Shown here piece by piece: positions 17,461 to 26,884 of a stretch of 64,000 nt of DNA. Location of the stretch: the NCBI RefSeq assembly GCF_014207705.1, contig NZ_JACHIU010000001.1, positions 3,836,501 to 3,900,500 of the forward strand, in the 5' to 3' direction. Origin of the DNA: Sphaerisporangium rubeum. GTDB taxonomy: Bacteria; Actinomycetota; Actinomycetes; Streptosporangiales; Streptosporangiaceae. Position 1 is the first letter of the stretch, and each line of letters begins with the position of its first letter. The notes beneath the pieces were generated by a model. The model had not been told where the DNA came from, searched no databases, and saw only the letters and a program-made list of their open reading frames with translations. The position numbers and the translations under genes were made by a program.

Positions 17461-17538
17461 TCAACTGACTGGCGGCTGGCCGGAGCTGCAGGAGTTCCGG
17501 GCCATCGCGTCACGGATCACCAACAAGCGAAGAAACCC

Positions 17539-17575
17539 CAGTTCGCTACCGCTCATTTCTGCAATCAGACTCCTC
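17539..17575 (-). repeat. Right terminal inverted repeat of the island
   Basis: This is the reverse-complement partner of 11651-11687 (31 of 37 identical; shared core TGCAGAAAT and AGCGGTAG). It ends 20 bp before the 3' end of the monooxygenase gene, so the resistance-like locus lies outside the island. Confidence 0.75.
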
Positions 17576-17594
17576 GAAGGCCGTTCGCCGTGGC

Positions 17595-19280
<1,686 letters not shown>

Positions 19281-19354
19281 TCAGGGGGTGTCACGGTCAC
19301 CGGCACGCTACAAGTCCGGACATCGTCGCGTCCACTCCTTTCCCCGCGACGTGA

Positions 19355-19873
19355 TCAGAACCGTGGCCGTGTCCCCTGAACGGCGACGGTGAACGAGATC
19401 CAGACGTCCGGCGGCAGGTCGGCACGTCCGGGGACGGGCCTGCGTTCCTCATGCCACTCGTGAACGGCGGCCTCGGCCGCCACGCGGCGCCAGAACCGCA
19501 CCGCCGCGAGGTTGTCGTCCTGGAAGGCGACCTCCCACGGGCCCGGGTGGCGGGTGATGACGTCGAGGGCCGCGCGCAGGCCGATGCCCCTTCGTCGCGC
19601 GCCGCGTGCCACGAAGAAGCTGTTGAGGACGCGGACCGGTCCGGTCAGGCCGCGGACGAAGGCGAGGCCCGCGGGCCGTTCCCCGCTCGTCACCAGGTAC
19701 GGGGCCCAGGCGGGGTCGGTGAACGCCGCGTCGAGCCGGTCGCTTCTGAAGGCGCCGTCCGGGCCGGGGAGAACGCCTTGGAACTCCGACATGTCATGAC
19801 GGAACATCAGCCAGAGGCGCTCGACGACGGGGCGGTCGGCGGGGTGCGCGAGGCGTACGGATATGTCGGACAT
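19355..19873 (-). CDS. GNAT-family N-acetyltransferase
   Basis: This 172-residue GNAT protein begins ISVRLAHPADRPVVERLWLMFRHDMSEF. The acetyl-CoA loop region is LNSFFVARGARRRGIGLRAALDVITRH (V-x-x-x-x-R-R-x-G-x-G), followed by VAFQDDNLAAVRFWRRVA. The ATG at 19873 follows AAGGAG. It lies upstream of the leader/rox unit on the same strand. Its own 5' region contains an intrinsic terminator, so expression is probably conditional. The acceptor substrate is unknown; an antibiotic-modifying role is inferred from context only. Confidence 0.82.
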   Translation of the reverse strand: MSDISVRLAHPADRPVVERLWLMFRHDMSEFQGVLPGPDGAFRSDRLDAAFTDPAWAPYLVTSGERPAGLAFVRGLTGPVRVLNSFFVARGARRRGIGLRAALDVITRHPGPWEVAFQDDNLAAVRFWRRVAAEAAVHEWHEERRPVPGRADLPPDVWISFTVAVQGTRPRF

Positions 19874-19951
19874 GAAGCTCCTTGGTGAGAAGGGGGACGG
19901 TGTGCCGGGTCTCGCTGAGGTGGCGCCGGGAGCGCGATCAGAAGCGGGGCC

Positions 19952-20053
19952 TTACCCGTGGTGCGGTGGACCGAGGCGCGGGGAGGCGGGCCCGGGCATG
20001 AGAAAAGCCTTCTCGGCGGTGGTGGTCCGTGCCGGGAAGGCTCGCGGGATCAT
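19952..20053 (-). CDS. Possible 33-codon upstream ORF in the GNAT 5' region
   Basis: The frame starts at the ATG at 20053 (MIPRAFPARTTTAEK...) and ends with TAA at 19952-19954, 78 bases before the GNAT start codon. There is no Shine-Dalgarno, so it would have to be leaderless. It reads straight through the terminator hairpin at 20000-20042, so its translation would prevent the hairpin forming. Coding status is uncertain. Confidence 0.35.
   Translation of the reverse strand: MIPRAFPARTTTAEKAFLMPGPASPRLGPPHHG
20000..20042 (-). terminator. Intrinsic terminator/attenuator ahead of the GNAT gene
   Basis: On the minus strand AGCCTTCCCGGC (20042-20031) pairs with GCCGAGAAGGCT (20017-20006), 11 of 12 positions, with a 13-base loop, then TTTTCT. 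It lies 127 bases upstream of the GNAT start with no full-length gene ending just before it on that strand, so it is better explained as an attenuator than as a simple gene-end terminator. Confidence 0.7.
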
Positions 20054-20180
20054 TGTCTCACGCGCGGATCCCGTCTCTCAGCCGGCGGCGCACGCCACGC
20101 GAGCTCGTCGGACCGCGAGACCGTCGGACCGGGCCGCGCACGGTGGTGCGGCTCCGCGGTGCGCGGGTCATGATGGAGGC

Positions 20181-20549
20181 ATGGGTGGACGTGGCCGCAG
20201 AGTCATGACGTGGGTGGGTGGGGTGGCGTTCGCGGGGGTCGCGGTCGCGATGGGGGTGTACTTCGGGAGGGTCGGGCTGGAGGACGCCGACCGCACCGCC
20301 AGTGTGATCGGGGCCTTCGTGGCGCTGGTGAGCCTGGCCGTCGCCGTGTATCCGCTCGTCACCGGTTCACGCGGGACCGGCGGCGGGGATCTCGGGGACG
20401 CGCGGGGAGCGACGTACAACACGGTCGAGGGGGGCACCGTGCACGGGCCGGTCGTCCAGGGACGGGATTTTCACGGGGACATCACGCTCGGGGCGGCGCC
20501 GCCTCGTCCGCAGGAGCCGCCGGACGGCGAGCGGGGGACGGCGCGGTAG
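20181..20549 (+). CDS. Two-helix small membrane protein with VxGPVVQGRDFHG tail
   Basis: This is a 122-residue protein of no named family. Two membrane helices (about 9-27 and 36-58) are followed by a soluble tail GATYNTVEGGTVHGPVVQGRDFHGDI. That motif recurs in actinomycete proteins of unknown function, often attached to membrane helices or signalling domains. ATG 20181 has GGAGG only one base upstream; an alternative ATG at 20205 is possible. Its 3' end overlaps the convergent MocR gene by 79 bp. Confidence 0.6.
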   Translation: MGGRGRRVMTWVGGVAFAGVAVAMGVYFGRVGLEDADRTASVIGAFVALVSLAVAVYPLVTGSRGTGGGDLGDARGATYNTVEGGTVHGPVVQGRDFHGDITLGAAPPRPQEPPDGERGTAR

Positions 20550-22105
20550 GCCGCGCGCGGGTGGTCATGGCGCGGCGGGCCGGGCGAGGATGGCGGCCCC
20601 GGCGGCGGTGTGGAGGCGGCGCGGGTGGTCATGGCGCGGCGGGCCGCGGCGAGGGTGGCGACGCCGGCGGCGATGTCGGTGGGGGTGCTGGCGGCGTAGC
20701 CGAGCACCAGGCCGGGAGGGCCGGGGGTGGTGCGGTGCCAGGACAGGGGCTGGGTCTTGACGCCGCGCGACAGTGCGGCGGCGGCGAGGTCGGTGTCCGG
20801 GGGGCCGCCGGTGAAGGTGATCATCAGGTGGAGTCCGGCGGCCGCGCCGTGCACGGTGGCGTCCGGCAGGTGGGTGCGGATGGCGGCGATCATGGCGTCG
20901 CGGCGGCGGTGGTGGCGCCGGCGCAGGAAGCGGAGCTGGCGTTCCAGCTGACCGGACTCCATCAGTTCGGCGAGCACGAGTTGCGGGAGCACCGCGTTGC
21001 CGAGGTCGGCGAACCGCTTGGCCTCGATCAGCGCGTCCCGGTACCGGGACGGCGCGACCACCCAGCCGACCCGCAGCGCCGGGGCCAGCAGCTTGGACAC
21101 GCTGCCGGTGTAGCAGACCTCCTCAGGCAGCACGGCGCGCAGCGCCGGCACCGGTGGCCGGTCGTAGCGGTGCTCGGCGTCGTAGTCGTCCTCCACCACC
21201 AGCCCGCCGGCGCCGGCCCACCGCATCAGTTCGCGGCGCCGTTCCCCGCCGAGCACCACGCCGGTGGGGAACTGGTGTGCCGGGGTGAGCAGCACGACCG
21301 GCGCGCCGCACGCGCGCAGTTCCTCCACCACCACACCGTGGCCGTCCACGGGGACCGGCGGGGTGGTGAACCCCGAGTGCCACAGGTGCTGGCGCGCACC
21401 GAGCGACCCGGGGTCCTCCACGGCGATCTCGGTGACGCCGTCCACGCGCAGCGCGCGCGCGAGCAGGCCGAGTGCCTGCGCCACCCCGGCGACGATCAGC
21501 ACCTCATCGGGGTCGGCGCGGAAACCCCGGGTGCGGGCCAGCCACACCGCCACGGCCCGCCGCAGCGCAGGCGCGCCGCGCGGGTCGCCGTAGCCGAGGT
21601 CGGACGCCGACAGCGACGCCAGCACCGTGCGCTCGGCACGCAGCCAGGCGGTGCGGGGGAAGGCCGCGAGATCCGGCACGCCGGGTGACAGGTCGATCCT
21701 GGCGCGGGCCGCGCGCAGCGCGTCGAACACCCCGGCGTCCGGCTCGGCGCCGAACACCGCGGCCGGGGCCGCCTGCCTGGGAGGCGGCGGGGGGCCGGGT
21801 GCGGTCGGCGGCGCGGCGACCACGACGGTACCGCCGCGGCCGCGGCCGGCGACGTGGCCGTCCTCGGTGAGCCGCTGGTAGGCCTCGGTGACCACTCCCC
21901 GCGACACCCGCAGCTCCGCGGCGAGCACCCGGGAGGCCGGGAGCCTGCTGCCGACCGGCAGGCGGCCGTCGGCGATGGCGTGCCGCAGCCGCTCGGCCAG
22001 CCAGCCGGAACGGCCGCCGGCGGGTGCGTCGGCGATGTCGAGCTGCAAGAAATCGGAGCCGGAGGTTATGGACCGGTTGTCTGGCTGTGATTTGGCCCTG
22101 CTCAC
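20471..22105 (-). CDS. MocR-type regulator (GntR HTH fused to class I aminotransferase fold)
   Basis: This is a 544-residue protein. An N-terminal GntR winged helix (about 30-100: GWLAERLRHAIADGRLPVGSRLPASRVLAAELRVSRGVVTEAYQRL) joins a PLP-dependent aminotransferase-like domain (about 145-500), with the PLP-binding Lys in YTGSVSKLLAPALRVGW and DYDAEHRY. Such proteins usually sense PLP or amino-compound ligands. The GTG at 22105 gives the expected N-terminus. The C-terminal 40 residues are Pro/Ser/Arg-rich and run into the convergent gene; they are probably a non-conserved tail. It is divergent from the B3/B4 gene, its likely target. Confidence 0.87.
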   Translation of the reverse strand: MSRAKSQPDNRSITSGSDFLQLDIADAPAGGRSGWLAERLRHAIADGRLPVGSRLPASRVLAAELRVSRGVVTEAYQRLTEDGHVAGRGRGGTVVVAAPPTAPGPPPPPRQAAPAAVFGAEPDAGVFDALRAARARIDLSPGVPDLAAFPRTAWLRAERTVLASLSASDLGYGDPRGAPALRRAVAVWLARTRGFRADPDEVLIVAGVAQALGLLARALRVDGVTEIAVEDPGSLGARQHLWHSGFTTPPVPVDGHGVVVEELRACGAPVVLLTPAHQFPTGVVLGGERRRELMRWAGAGGLVVEDDYDAEHRYDRPPVPALRAVLPEEVCYTGSVSKLLAPALRVGWVVAPSRYRDALIEAKRFADLGNAVLPQLVLAELMESGQLERQLRFLRRRHHRRRDAMIAAIRTHLPDATVHGAAAGLHLMITFTGGPPDTDLAAAALSRGVKTQPLSWHRTTPGPPGLVLGYAASTPTDIAAGVATLAAARRAMTTRAASTPPPGPPSSPGPPRHDHPRAAYRAVPRSPSGGSCGRGGAAPSVMSP

Positions 22106-22162
22106 CGAGCCATTGTGGCACCAGAGTAGGAGGGTCGACACCGCCGACCCGAAGGACGGGCC

Positions 22163-22864
22163 TTGATCTACATCCAGCACGCGGCGGACCTCTGGTCCGC
22201 TCATCCCGGCCTGGTCGCCGGCGTGGTGGCCGCCACCGGCATCACGCCGGACGGCGACACCGGCGCCGCCGTGGAGGAGTTCACCTCGCTCGCGCTGGCC
22301 AGGCTGGCGACCGGCCAGGAGGCCGCCTTCCCCGAGATCCAGGCATGGCGCCGCGCCTTCACCCGCATGGGGCTCAGACCCACCCAGTACCGCTGCGCGT
22401 CGGAGGCGCTGCTGCGGCGCCTGCGCAAGGACGGCGAGCTGCCGAGGATCCACCCGCTGATCGACCTGTGCAACGCGATCTCCACGGCCTTCGCGATCCC
22501 CGTGGCCGCGCTGGACGTCACCCGCGTCTCCAAGGGCCTCGACGTGCGGCACGCGCACGGCGACGAGACCTACCACACCCTGTCCGGCGAGACCGAGCAC
22601 CCCGTCCCCGGCGAGGTGATCTTCGCCGACGCCGCGGGCCACGCGCACGCGCGCCGCTGGACCAACCGCCAGAGCGGCCACTCGGCGGTCAGGGACACCA
22701 CCGCCTCGGTGCTCATCGTGGCGGAGGCGATGCACGAGTCGGCCGCCGAGGACGTGCCGAGGCTGATCGGCGCGCTCACGTCCCGGCTGAGCGAGGTGTT
22801 CGGCGGCACGCCGTCCACGGCGCTGCTCACCGCCACCGCGCCGCGCGCGGAGTTCCCCGTGTGA
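22163..22864 (+). CDS. B3/B4 tRNA-binding-domain protein
   Basis: This 233-residue protein corresponds to the stand-alone B3/B4 domain of bacterial phenylalanyl-tRNA synthetase beta chain (AFTRMGLRPTQYRCASEALLRRL and HPLIDLCNAISTAFAIPVAALD are diagnostic). Stand-alone copies are suspected trans-editing or amino-acid-binding proteins. Start is TTG at 22163 with GAAGGA upstream. It is divergent from the MocR regulator with 57 bp between, suggesting control by a PLP- or amino-acid-responsive switch. Confidence 0.85.
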   Translation: MIYIQHAADLWSAHPGLVAGVVAATGITPDGDTGAAVEEFTSLALARLATGQEAAFPEIQAWRRAFTRMGLRPTQYRCASEALLRRLRKDGELPRIHPLIDLCNAISTAFAIPVAALDVTRVSKGLDVRHAHGDETYHTLSGETEHPVPGEVIFADAAGHAHARRWTNRQSGHSAVRDTTASVLIVAEAMHESAAEDVPRLIGALTSRLSEVFGGTPSTALLTATAPRAEFPV

Positions 22865-23042
22865 GCCGCGCTCCCGCGCCACCTCCACCCCTGCGGCCAC
22901 CCGCGTGCGTACGGCGCAGGGGGTCGATCCCGGCGGACAAGGCGGCTTGATCCGACATTCCAGGGCTTTGACCAGGGGTTTCTTGTGTGACCGGAAGGCG
23001 GGGGAGGTAACGTCTCCAGCATCGGGGGATGGAGGTCCTGTC

Positions 23043-23798
23043 ATGCCCGTCATCGACCTCGCGCAGATCAGTGCCGTGGTGTTCGACACCGACGGCGTCG
23101 TCACCGACACCGCGCGTGTCCACGCGGCGGCCTGGAAGCGGGTGTTCGACACCTTCCTGCGTGGCGGCCCGGGGCCGTTCGAGCCGTTCGACGTCCGGCG
23201 CGACTATCTCGCGCACGTCGACGGCCGGCCGAGGCCGGACGCCGTGCGGGCCTTCCTCAGCTCCCGGGGGCTGGCCCTGCCGGAGGGCCGGCCCGGCGAC
23301 GCGGCGGGGTCGCCGACCGTCCACGGGCTGGCCCGCGCCGAGGAGCAGTTGTTCCTTGAGCAGTCGGGCCGGCACGGCGTGGCGGCGTTCCCCGACACGG
23401 TGGCGCTGCTGCGCGACCTGCGGCGCCGCGGCTGCCGTACGGCCGTGGTGTCCGGCAGCGGCAACTCACGTGCGGTGGTCGCCGCCGCCGGTGTGCTGCA
23501 CCTGTTCGACACCCTGGTGGACGGCGAGGACGCCGCGCGCCTGGGGCTTGCCTGCCTGCCGGACCCGGCGTTGCTGCTGGAGGCGGTCCGCCGCCTCGAC
23601 GTGCCACCGAAGGCCGCGGCGCTGGTGGAGGACTCGGCCCCCGGCGTCACCGCCGGCCGGCTCGGCGGCTTCGGCCTGGTCGTCGGTGTGGACCACGGCG
23701 GACGCGCCGCTCACCTCGCCGGCGCCGGCGCCGGCGTGGTGGTCACCGGGCTCGGTGAGCTGACGGTCACCGGCAGGGTCCGGGTCGGCGCGCGCTGA
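23043..23798 (+). CDS. HAD-superfamily hydrolase (beta-phosphoglucomutase-like)
   Basis: This 251-residue HAD-IA enzyme has motif I as VVFDTDGVVTDT (Asp15, Asp17), motif II Ser/Thr in AVVSGSGNSR and motif IV in ALVEDSAPGVTAGRLGGF. The cap domain with a WKRVFDTFL segment resembles beta-phosphoglucomutase/trehalose-associated HAD proteins, which often follow trehalose phosphorylase; no such gene is present here. The ATG at 23043 follows GGAGG. Substrate undetermined. Confidence 0.85.
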   Translation: MPVIDLAQISAVVFDTDGVVTDTARVHAAAWKRVFDTFLRGGPGPFEPFDVRRDYLAHVDGRPRPDAVRAFLSSRGLALPEGRPGDAAGSPTVHGLARAEEQLFLEQSGRHGVAAFPDTVALLRDLRRRGCRTAVVSGSGNSRAVVAAAGVLHLFDTLVDGEDAARLGLACLPDPALLLEAVRRLDVPPKAAALVEDSAPGVTAGRLGGFGLVVGVDHGGRAAHLAGAGAGVVVTGLGELTVTGRVRVGAR

Positions 23799-23805
23799 CC
23801 CCGGG

Positions 23806-24924
23806 TCACAGGTAGGTGGGCATGGAGGGGTGGCGCAGGCCGTAGACGGTGCCTTTCACGATGGCCTCCTTGTAGCGGGCCGCGACGCGGCCGGTGAGCG
23901 CGGCGCGGCGGGGGGTGTCGTCGGTGCGGACGAACTGCACGATGCCGTCCCGGCGGCCGAGGCTGACGCACTGGTTGAAGTACCGGAAACGCAGGGGACG
24001 CGGCTCGCGGCCGGCCAGGCGCGCGGCGATGGCGCGGGCCGCCTGCTGCGCGGACGGGATGCCGGTGGCGCATGCCATGCGCAGCTCCTTGCCGTCCTCG
24101 GTGCGCAGCGCGGCGGCGTCGCCGACGGCCAGGACATCGGGGTGGGACACCGAGCGGAGCGTGCCGTCCACGATCACCCGGCCGCGGCCGTCCACGGCGA
24201 GCCCCGCCTCACGCGCCAGGGCCGGCACCGTGAACCCGGCCGTCCACACCACGGTCCCGGCGGCGATGTGTTCCCCGTCGTCCAGCACCAGCCCGTCGGC
24301 GCGGACCTCGGCCACGCGCGCGTTCTCCCGCACCTCGACACCGAGACGCGTGAACGTGGCGCGCAGGTGACGGCGCGCGTACGGCGACAGCCCGGCGCCG
24401 GCCACCCCGTCGGTGACCAGGCGGACCTTCAGGCCGGGGTAGGTCTCGGCCAGCTCGGCCGCCGCCTCGATGCCGGTCAGGCCCCCGCCGGCCACGGCCA
24501 GCACTCCCCCGGCCGCGCCGGCCGCCAGGTGGTCGCGCAGCCGCACGGCCTCGGCGGGCCCGGCGACCGTGAAGGCGTGCTCGGCCACCCCTGGCACCGA
24601 CGCCATGTCGGCGCGGCTGCCGAGCGCGTACACGAGCGTGTCGTAGGCGACGTCGCGTCCGGACCGGCCGAGACGCACGGTGCGCGCCTCGGGGTCGAGC
24701 GCGGTGACCCGGTCGATCACCGGTTCCACACGTGGCTCCAGCACGTCCGCCAGCGGCAGGTCACGCAGGACCTGACCGGCGGCGAGCTGGTGCAGCCGCA
24801 CGCGTTCGACGAACCCGTCGTTCTCGTTGACCAGCGTGACGCGCGCTCCGGTGAGCCTGGCGGTGAGGTTGGCGGCGATGACCCCCGAGTAGCCCGCGCC
24901 GATGACCACGATGTGATGCGTCAT
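23806..24924 (-). CDS. NAD(P)/FAD-dependent oxidoreductase (NDH-2/AIF-like)
   Basis: This is a 372-residue pyridine-nucleotide-disulfide-type flavoprotein. The FAD Rossmann motif is VVIGAGYSGVIAANLTARL (4-22), the NAD motif is LAVAGGGLTGIEAAAELAE (about 143-161), and the second FAD contact is HPDVLAVGDAAAL. It lacks a redox-active CxxC and a clear C-terminal membrane anchor. It lies downstream of the ECF41 sigma gene on the same strand with a 78-bp gap. ECF41 sigmas usually control one adjacent oxidoreductase gene, so this is the predicted target. TGTCAC at 24982-24977 resembles the ECF41 -35 element, but a matching CGTC -10 is not at normal spacing. Confidence 0.85.
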   Translation of the reverse strand: MTHHIVVIGAGYSGVIAANLTARLTGARVTLVNENDGFVERVRLHQLAAGQVLRDLPLADVLEPRVEPVIDRVTALDPEARTVRLGRSGRDVAYDTLVYALGSRADMASVPGVAEHAFTVAGPAEAVRLRDHLAAGAAGGVLAVAGGGLTGIEAAAELAETYPGLKVRLVTDGVAGAGLSPYARRHLRATFTRLGVEVRENARVAEVRADGLVLDDGEHIAAGTVVWTAGFTVPALAREAGLAVDGRGRVIVDGTLRSVSHPDVLAVGDAAALRTEDGKELRMACATGIPSAQQAARAIAARLAGREPRPLRFRYFNQCVSLGRRDGIVQFVRTDDTPRRAALTGRVAARYKEAIVKGTVYGLRHPSMPTYL

Positions 24925-25002
24925 TTCCTGTCTCCTTCGTCGTGTCCGCGCGTTGAACCGCGGCGACGGCGCAACCGTGACAGGAACCGTCTGTGAGACG
25001 CG

Positions 25003-25866
25003 TCACACCACGTGGGTGAGCTTGTCGGGGTTGGTGACGGTGCGGATCGCGACGATCAGGCCGTCGGGCCCGAACTCCGGCACACCGGCGGCGATCAGTG
25101 TGCCGCCGTCCCTGACCAGGAACCCCGGTTCGCCGTTGATCGTGCCGGCCACCAGGTCGAGCCCGGTGTGCCTCGGGTGGTGGACCAGCCCGGACACCAG
25201 GCGCGCGACCCGGACGCGGCCGTGCACCGGACGCGCCGCCGCCGCGGCCTTGCCGCCACCGTCGGCCCAGCTGACCGCGTCCTCGGCGAGCATGTGCTCC
25301 AAGGTGGCCAGATCGCCGCGCAATGCGGCGGACAGGAAGACCTCCAGCATGCGACTGCGCTGCTCGGGGGACGCGGAGAACCGCGTGCGCTCCTCGCCGA
25401 CACGCTCACGGGCCCGGTGGTAGAGCTGCCGCGCGTGGGCCTCCTCGACGTCCAGGATGCCGGCGACCTCACGGTGACTGTGACCGAACGCCTCACGCAG
25501 CACGAACGCGGCCCGCTCGGGAGGTGTCAGCCGTTCCAGCAGCACCAGCATCCCCAGCGACAGCGACTCACGCTGCTCCACCGTCTCCAGCGGCCCGAGC
25601 CGGCCGTCCAGAACGGCGACCGGCTCAGGCAGCCACGTGCCGACGTACTGCTCGCGCCGCGCGCGGGCCGAGGTGAGCCGGTTGAGGCACAGGTTGGTGA
25701 CCACCGTCGTCAGCCACGCCTCCGGCACCTCGACCCCGTCGCTGCGCTCCCACCGCAGGTAGGCGTCCTGCAGCACGTCCTCGGCCTCGGCGAGCTCCCC
25801 CAGCATCCGGTACGCCAGGCCGAGCAGCCGGGGACGGTTGCTCGCGAACCGGTCCAGCTTCCCCAT
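25003..25866 (-). CDS. ECF41-family sigma factor (SigJ-like)
   Basis: This 287-residue sigma factor has sigma2 (about 5-75: RPRLLGLAYRMLGELAEAEDVLQDAYLRW), the linker motif WLPEP, sigma4 (about 105-160: LLERLTPPERAAFVLREAFGHSHREVAGIL) and a SnoaL-like C-terminal extension with the ECF41 signatures DGGGK and NPDKL. In this group the extension both activates and restrains the sigma factor, and no anti-sigma gene is linked. The ATG at 25866 follows the family N-terminus. Regulation is probably through the extension. Confidence 0.92.
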   Translation of the reverse strand: MGKLDRFASNRPRLLGLAYRMLGELAEAEDVLQDAYLRWERSDGVEVPEAWLTTVVTNLCLNRLTSARARREQYVGTWLPEPVAVLDGRLGPLETVEQRESLSLGMLVLLERLTPPERAAFVLREAFGHSHREVAGILDVEEAHARQLYHRARERVGEERTRFSASPEQRSRMLEVFLSAALRGDLATLEHMLAEDAVSWADGGGKAAAAARPVHGRVRVARLVSGLVHHPRHTGLDLVAGTINGEPGFLVRDGGTLIAAGVPEFGPDGLIVAIRTVTNPDKLTHVV

Positions 25867-25954
25867 GGCCCAAGTGTGGCACCGGCCCCCCGCGGCCGTG
25901 TCCCCGCCTGACGACGGCCGGCACGACCCAGGTGGCACGGTTCACGCGGGACGG

Positions 25955-26719
25955 TCAGGCGGAGCCGCCGGCGCGGCGGGCCGGCAGGCGGTACACAGCC
26001 GGTGCGGCGCCGCGCAGGCGTGCGGGGAAGGCGAGCCAGGCGGGGACGTAGGACTCGGGGCGGCTGGTCTCCACGGCGGCGACGACGGCGCGGGCCACGC
26101 GTTCCGGGGGGACGGGGGCCGGGTGGCGGCGGGTGTAGGGGGTGCCACGGCGGGTGAAGAACGGGGTGGCCACCGCTCCGGGGAGGACGACGGAGACGCC
26201 TGGTGCGCCGGGGGTGCGCAGTTCGTGGCGCAGGGCCTCGGCGAACATCACCAGGCCTGCCTTGGCGGCCGAGTAGGCGGCCTCGCCGGGTACGCCGACG
26301 GCCCCGGCGATCGAGGAGATCAGGACGACGTGGCCGCGGCCGGCGGCGATCATGCCGGGGAGCAGCAGGCGGGTCAGGAGCATCGGGACGGTGAGGTTCA
26401 GCCGTACCAGCCGGTCGATCCCCTCCGGCGGCATCGCGGTGAACGCGCCGGCCCAGCCGGCCCCCGCGGCGGCCACCAGCACGTCCACCGGGCCGGCCGC
26501 CGCCACCAGATCGGCGGGGCCGCCGCCGGCGAGCAGGTCACACAGGACGGCACGGCCGCCGGTGCGCGCGGCCACGGCCGCCAGGCGCGCCGGGTCGCGG
26601 CCGGTGATCGTCACCTCGGCCCCGTGCGCGGCCATCGCGTGCGCCGTCGCCGCGCCGATGCCGGACGAGCCGCCGGTGACGAGCACCCGGGCCCCGGCCA
26701 GCCTGTTCCCGCCTCTCAC
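25955..26719 (-). CDS. Short-chain dehydrogenase/reductase
   Basis: This 254-residue classical SDR has the cofactor motif VLVTGGSSGIGAA (TGxxxGxG, about 13-25), a structural NAG-like motif here AAAGAG, catalytic Ser in VVLISSIAGA, and YSAAK (Tyr/Lys). A Thr-Gly-Arg-Asp after strand 2 suggests NADP preference. GTG start at 26719. A set of 51-bp degenerate repeats begins immediately upstream of the start codon. Substrate unknown. Confidence 0.87.
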   Translation of the reverse strand: MRGGNRLAGARVLVTGGSSGIGAATAHAMAAHGAEVTITGRDPARLAAVAARTGGRAVLCDLLAGGGPADLVAAAGPVDVLVAAAGAGWAGAFTAMPPEGIDRLVRLNLTVPMLLTRLLLPGMIAAGRGHVVLISSIAGAVGVPGEAAYSAAKAGLVMFAEALRHELRTPGAPGVSVVLPGAVATPFFTRRGTPYTRRHPAPVPPERVARAVVAAVETSRPESYVPAWLAFPARLRGAAPAVYRLPARRAGGSA

Positions 26720-26872
26720 GTGGGACGATCTTCCCGCTCGCGGCCCCCTTCACCCACCGCCTTCGATCAGGGAGGCCCGCCATCCCGGTGGCGGCACCTT
26801 TCGCCCGCCGCCTTCGGCCTGGGAGGCCGGTCGTCCCGGCGAGGACCCCGTTCACGGACCACCGTGGGGGCC
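26720..26872. repeat. Three degenerate 51-bp tandem repeats
   Basis: Units at 26720-26770, 26771-26821 and 26822-26872 share GGGAGGCC and CATCCCGG-like blocks and CCGCCTTCG. Units one and two are clearly related; unit three has drifted in its second half. They fill the gap between the SDR start and the STAS gene end. No protein is evident. Confidence 0.6.
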
Positions 26873-26884
26873 GGCCCCGCCGTC

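Larger units (their letters stand above)
11651..17575. mobile_element. Decayed Tn3-like composite island bounded by inverted repeats
   Basis: The segment is bounded by 37-bp inverted repeats (31 of 37 positions identical). It contains both ends of Tn3-family transposase genes, a broken serine resolvase, a broken tyrosine recombinase, a trmO fragment, two plausible cargo genes and a nested IS. The transposase fragments face opposite ways and neither gene is whole, so the island is a mosaic of at least two Tn3-type elements and cannot move by itself. No 5-bp target duplication was recognised at the outer edges. Confidence 0.65.

Noticed and set aside
26538-26855. A minus frame over the 51-bp repeats giving a 17-residue periodic protein
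   Set aside because: The periodicity reflects the DNA repeat; the frame has no start signal and overlaps the SDR gene in another frame.
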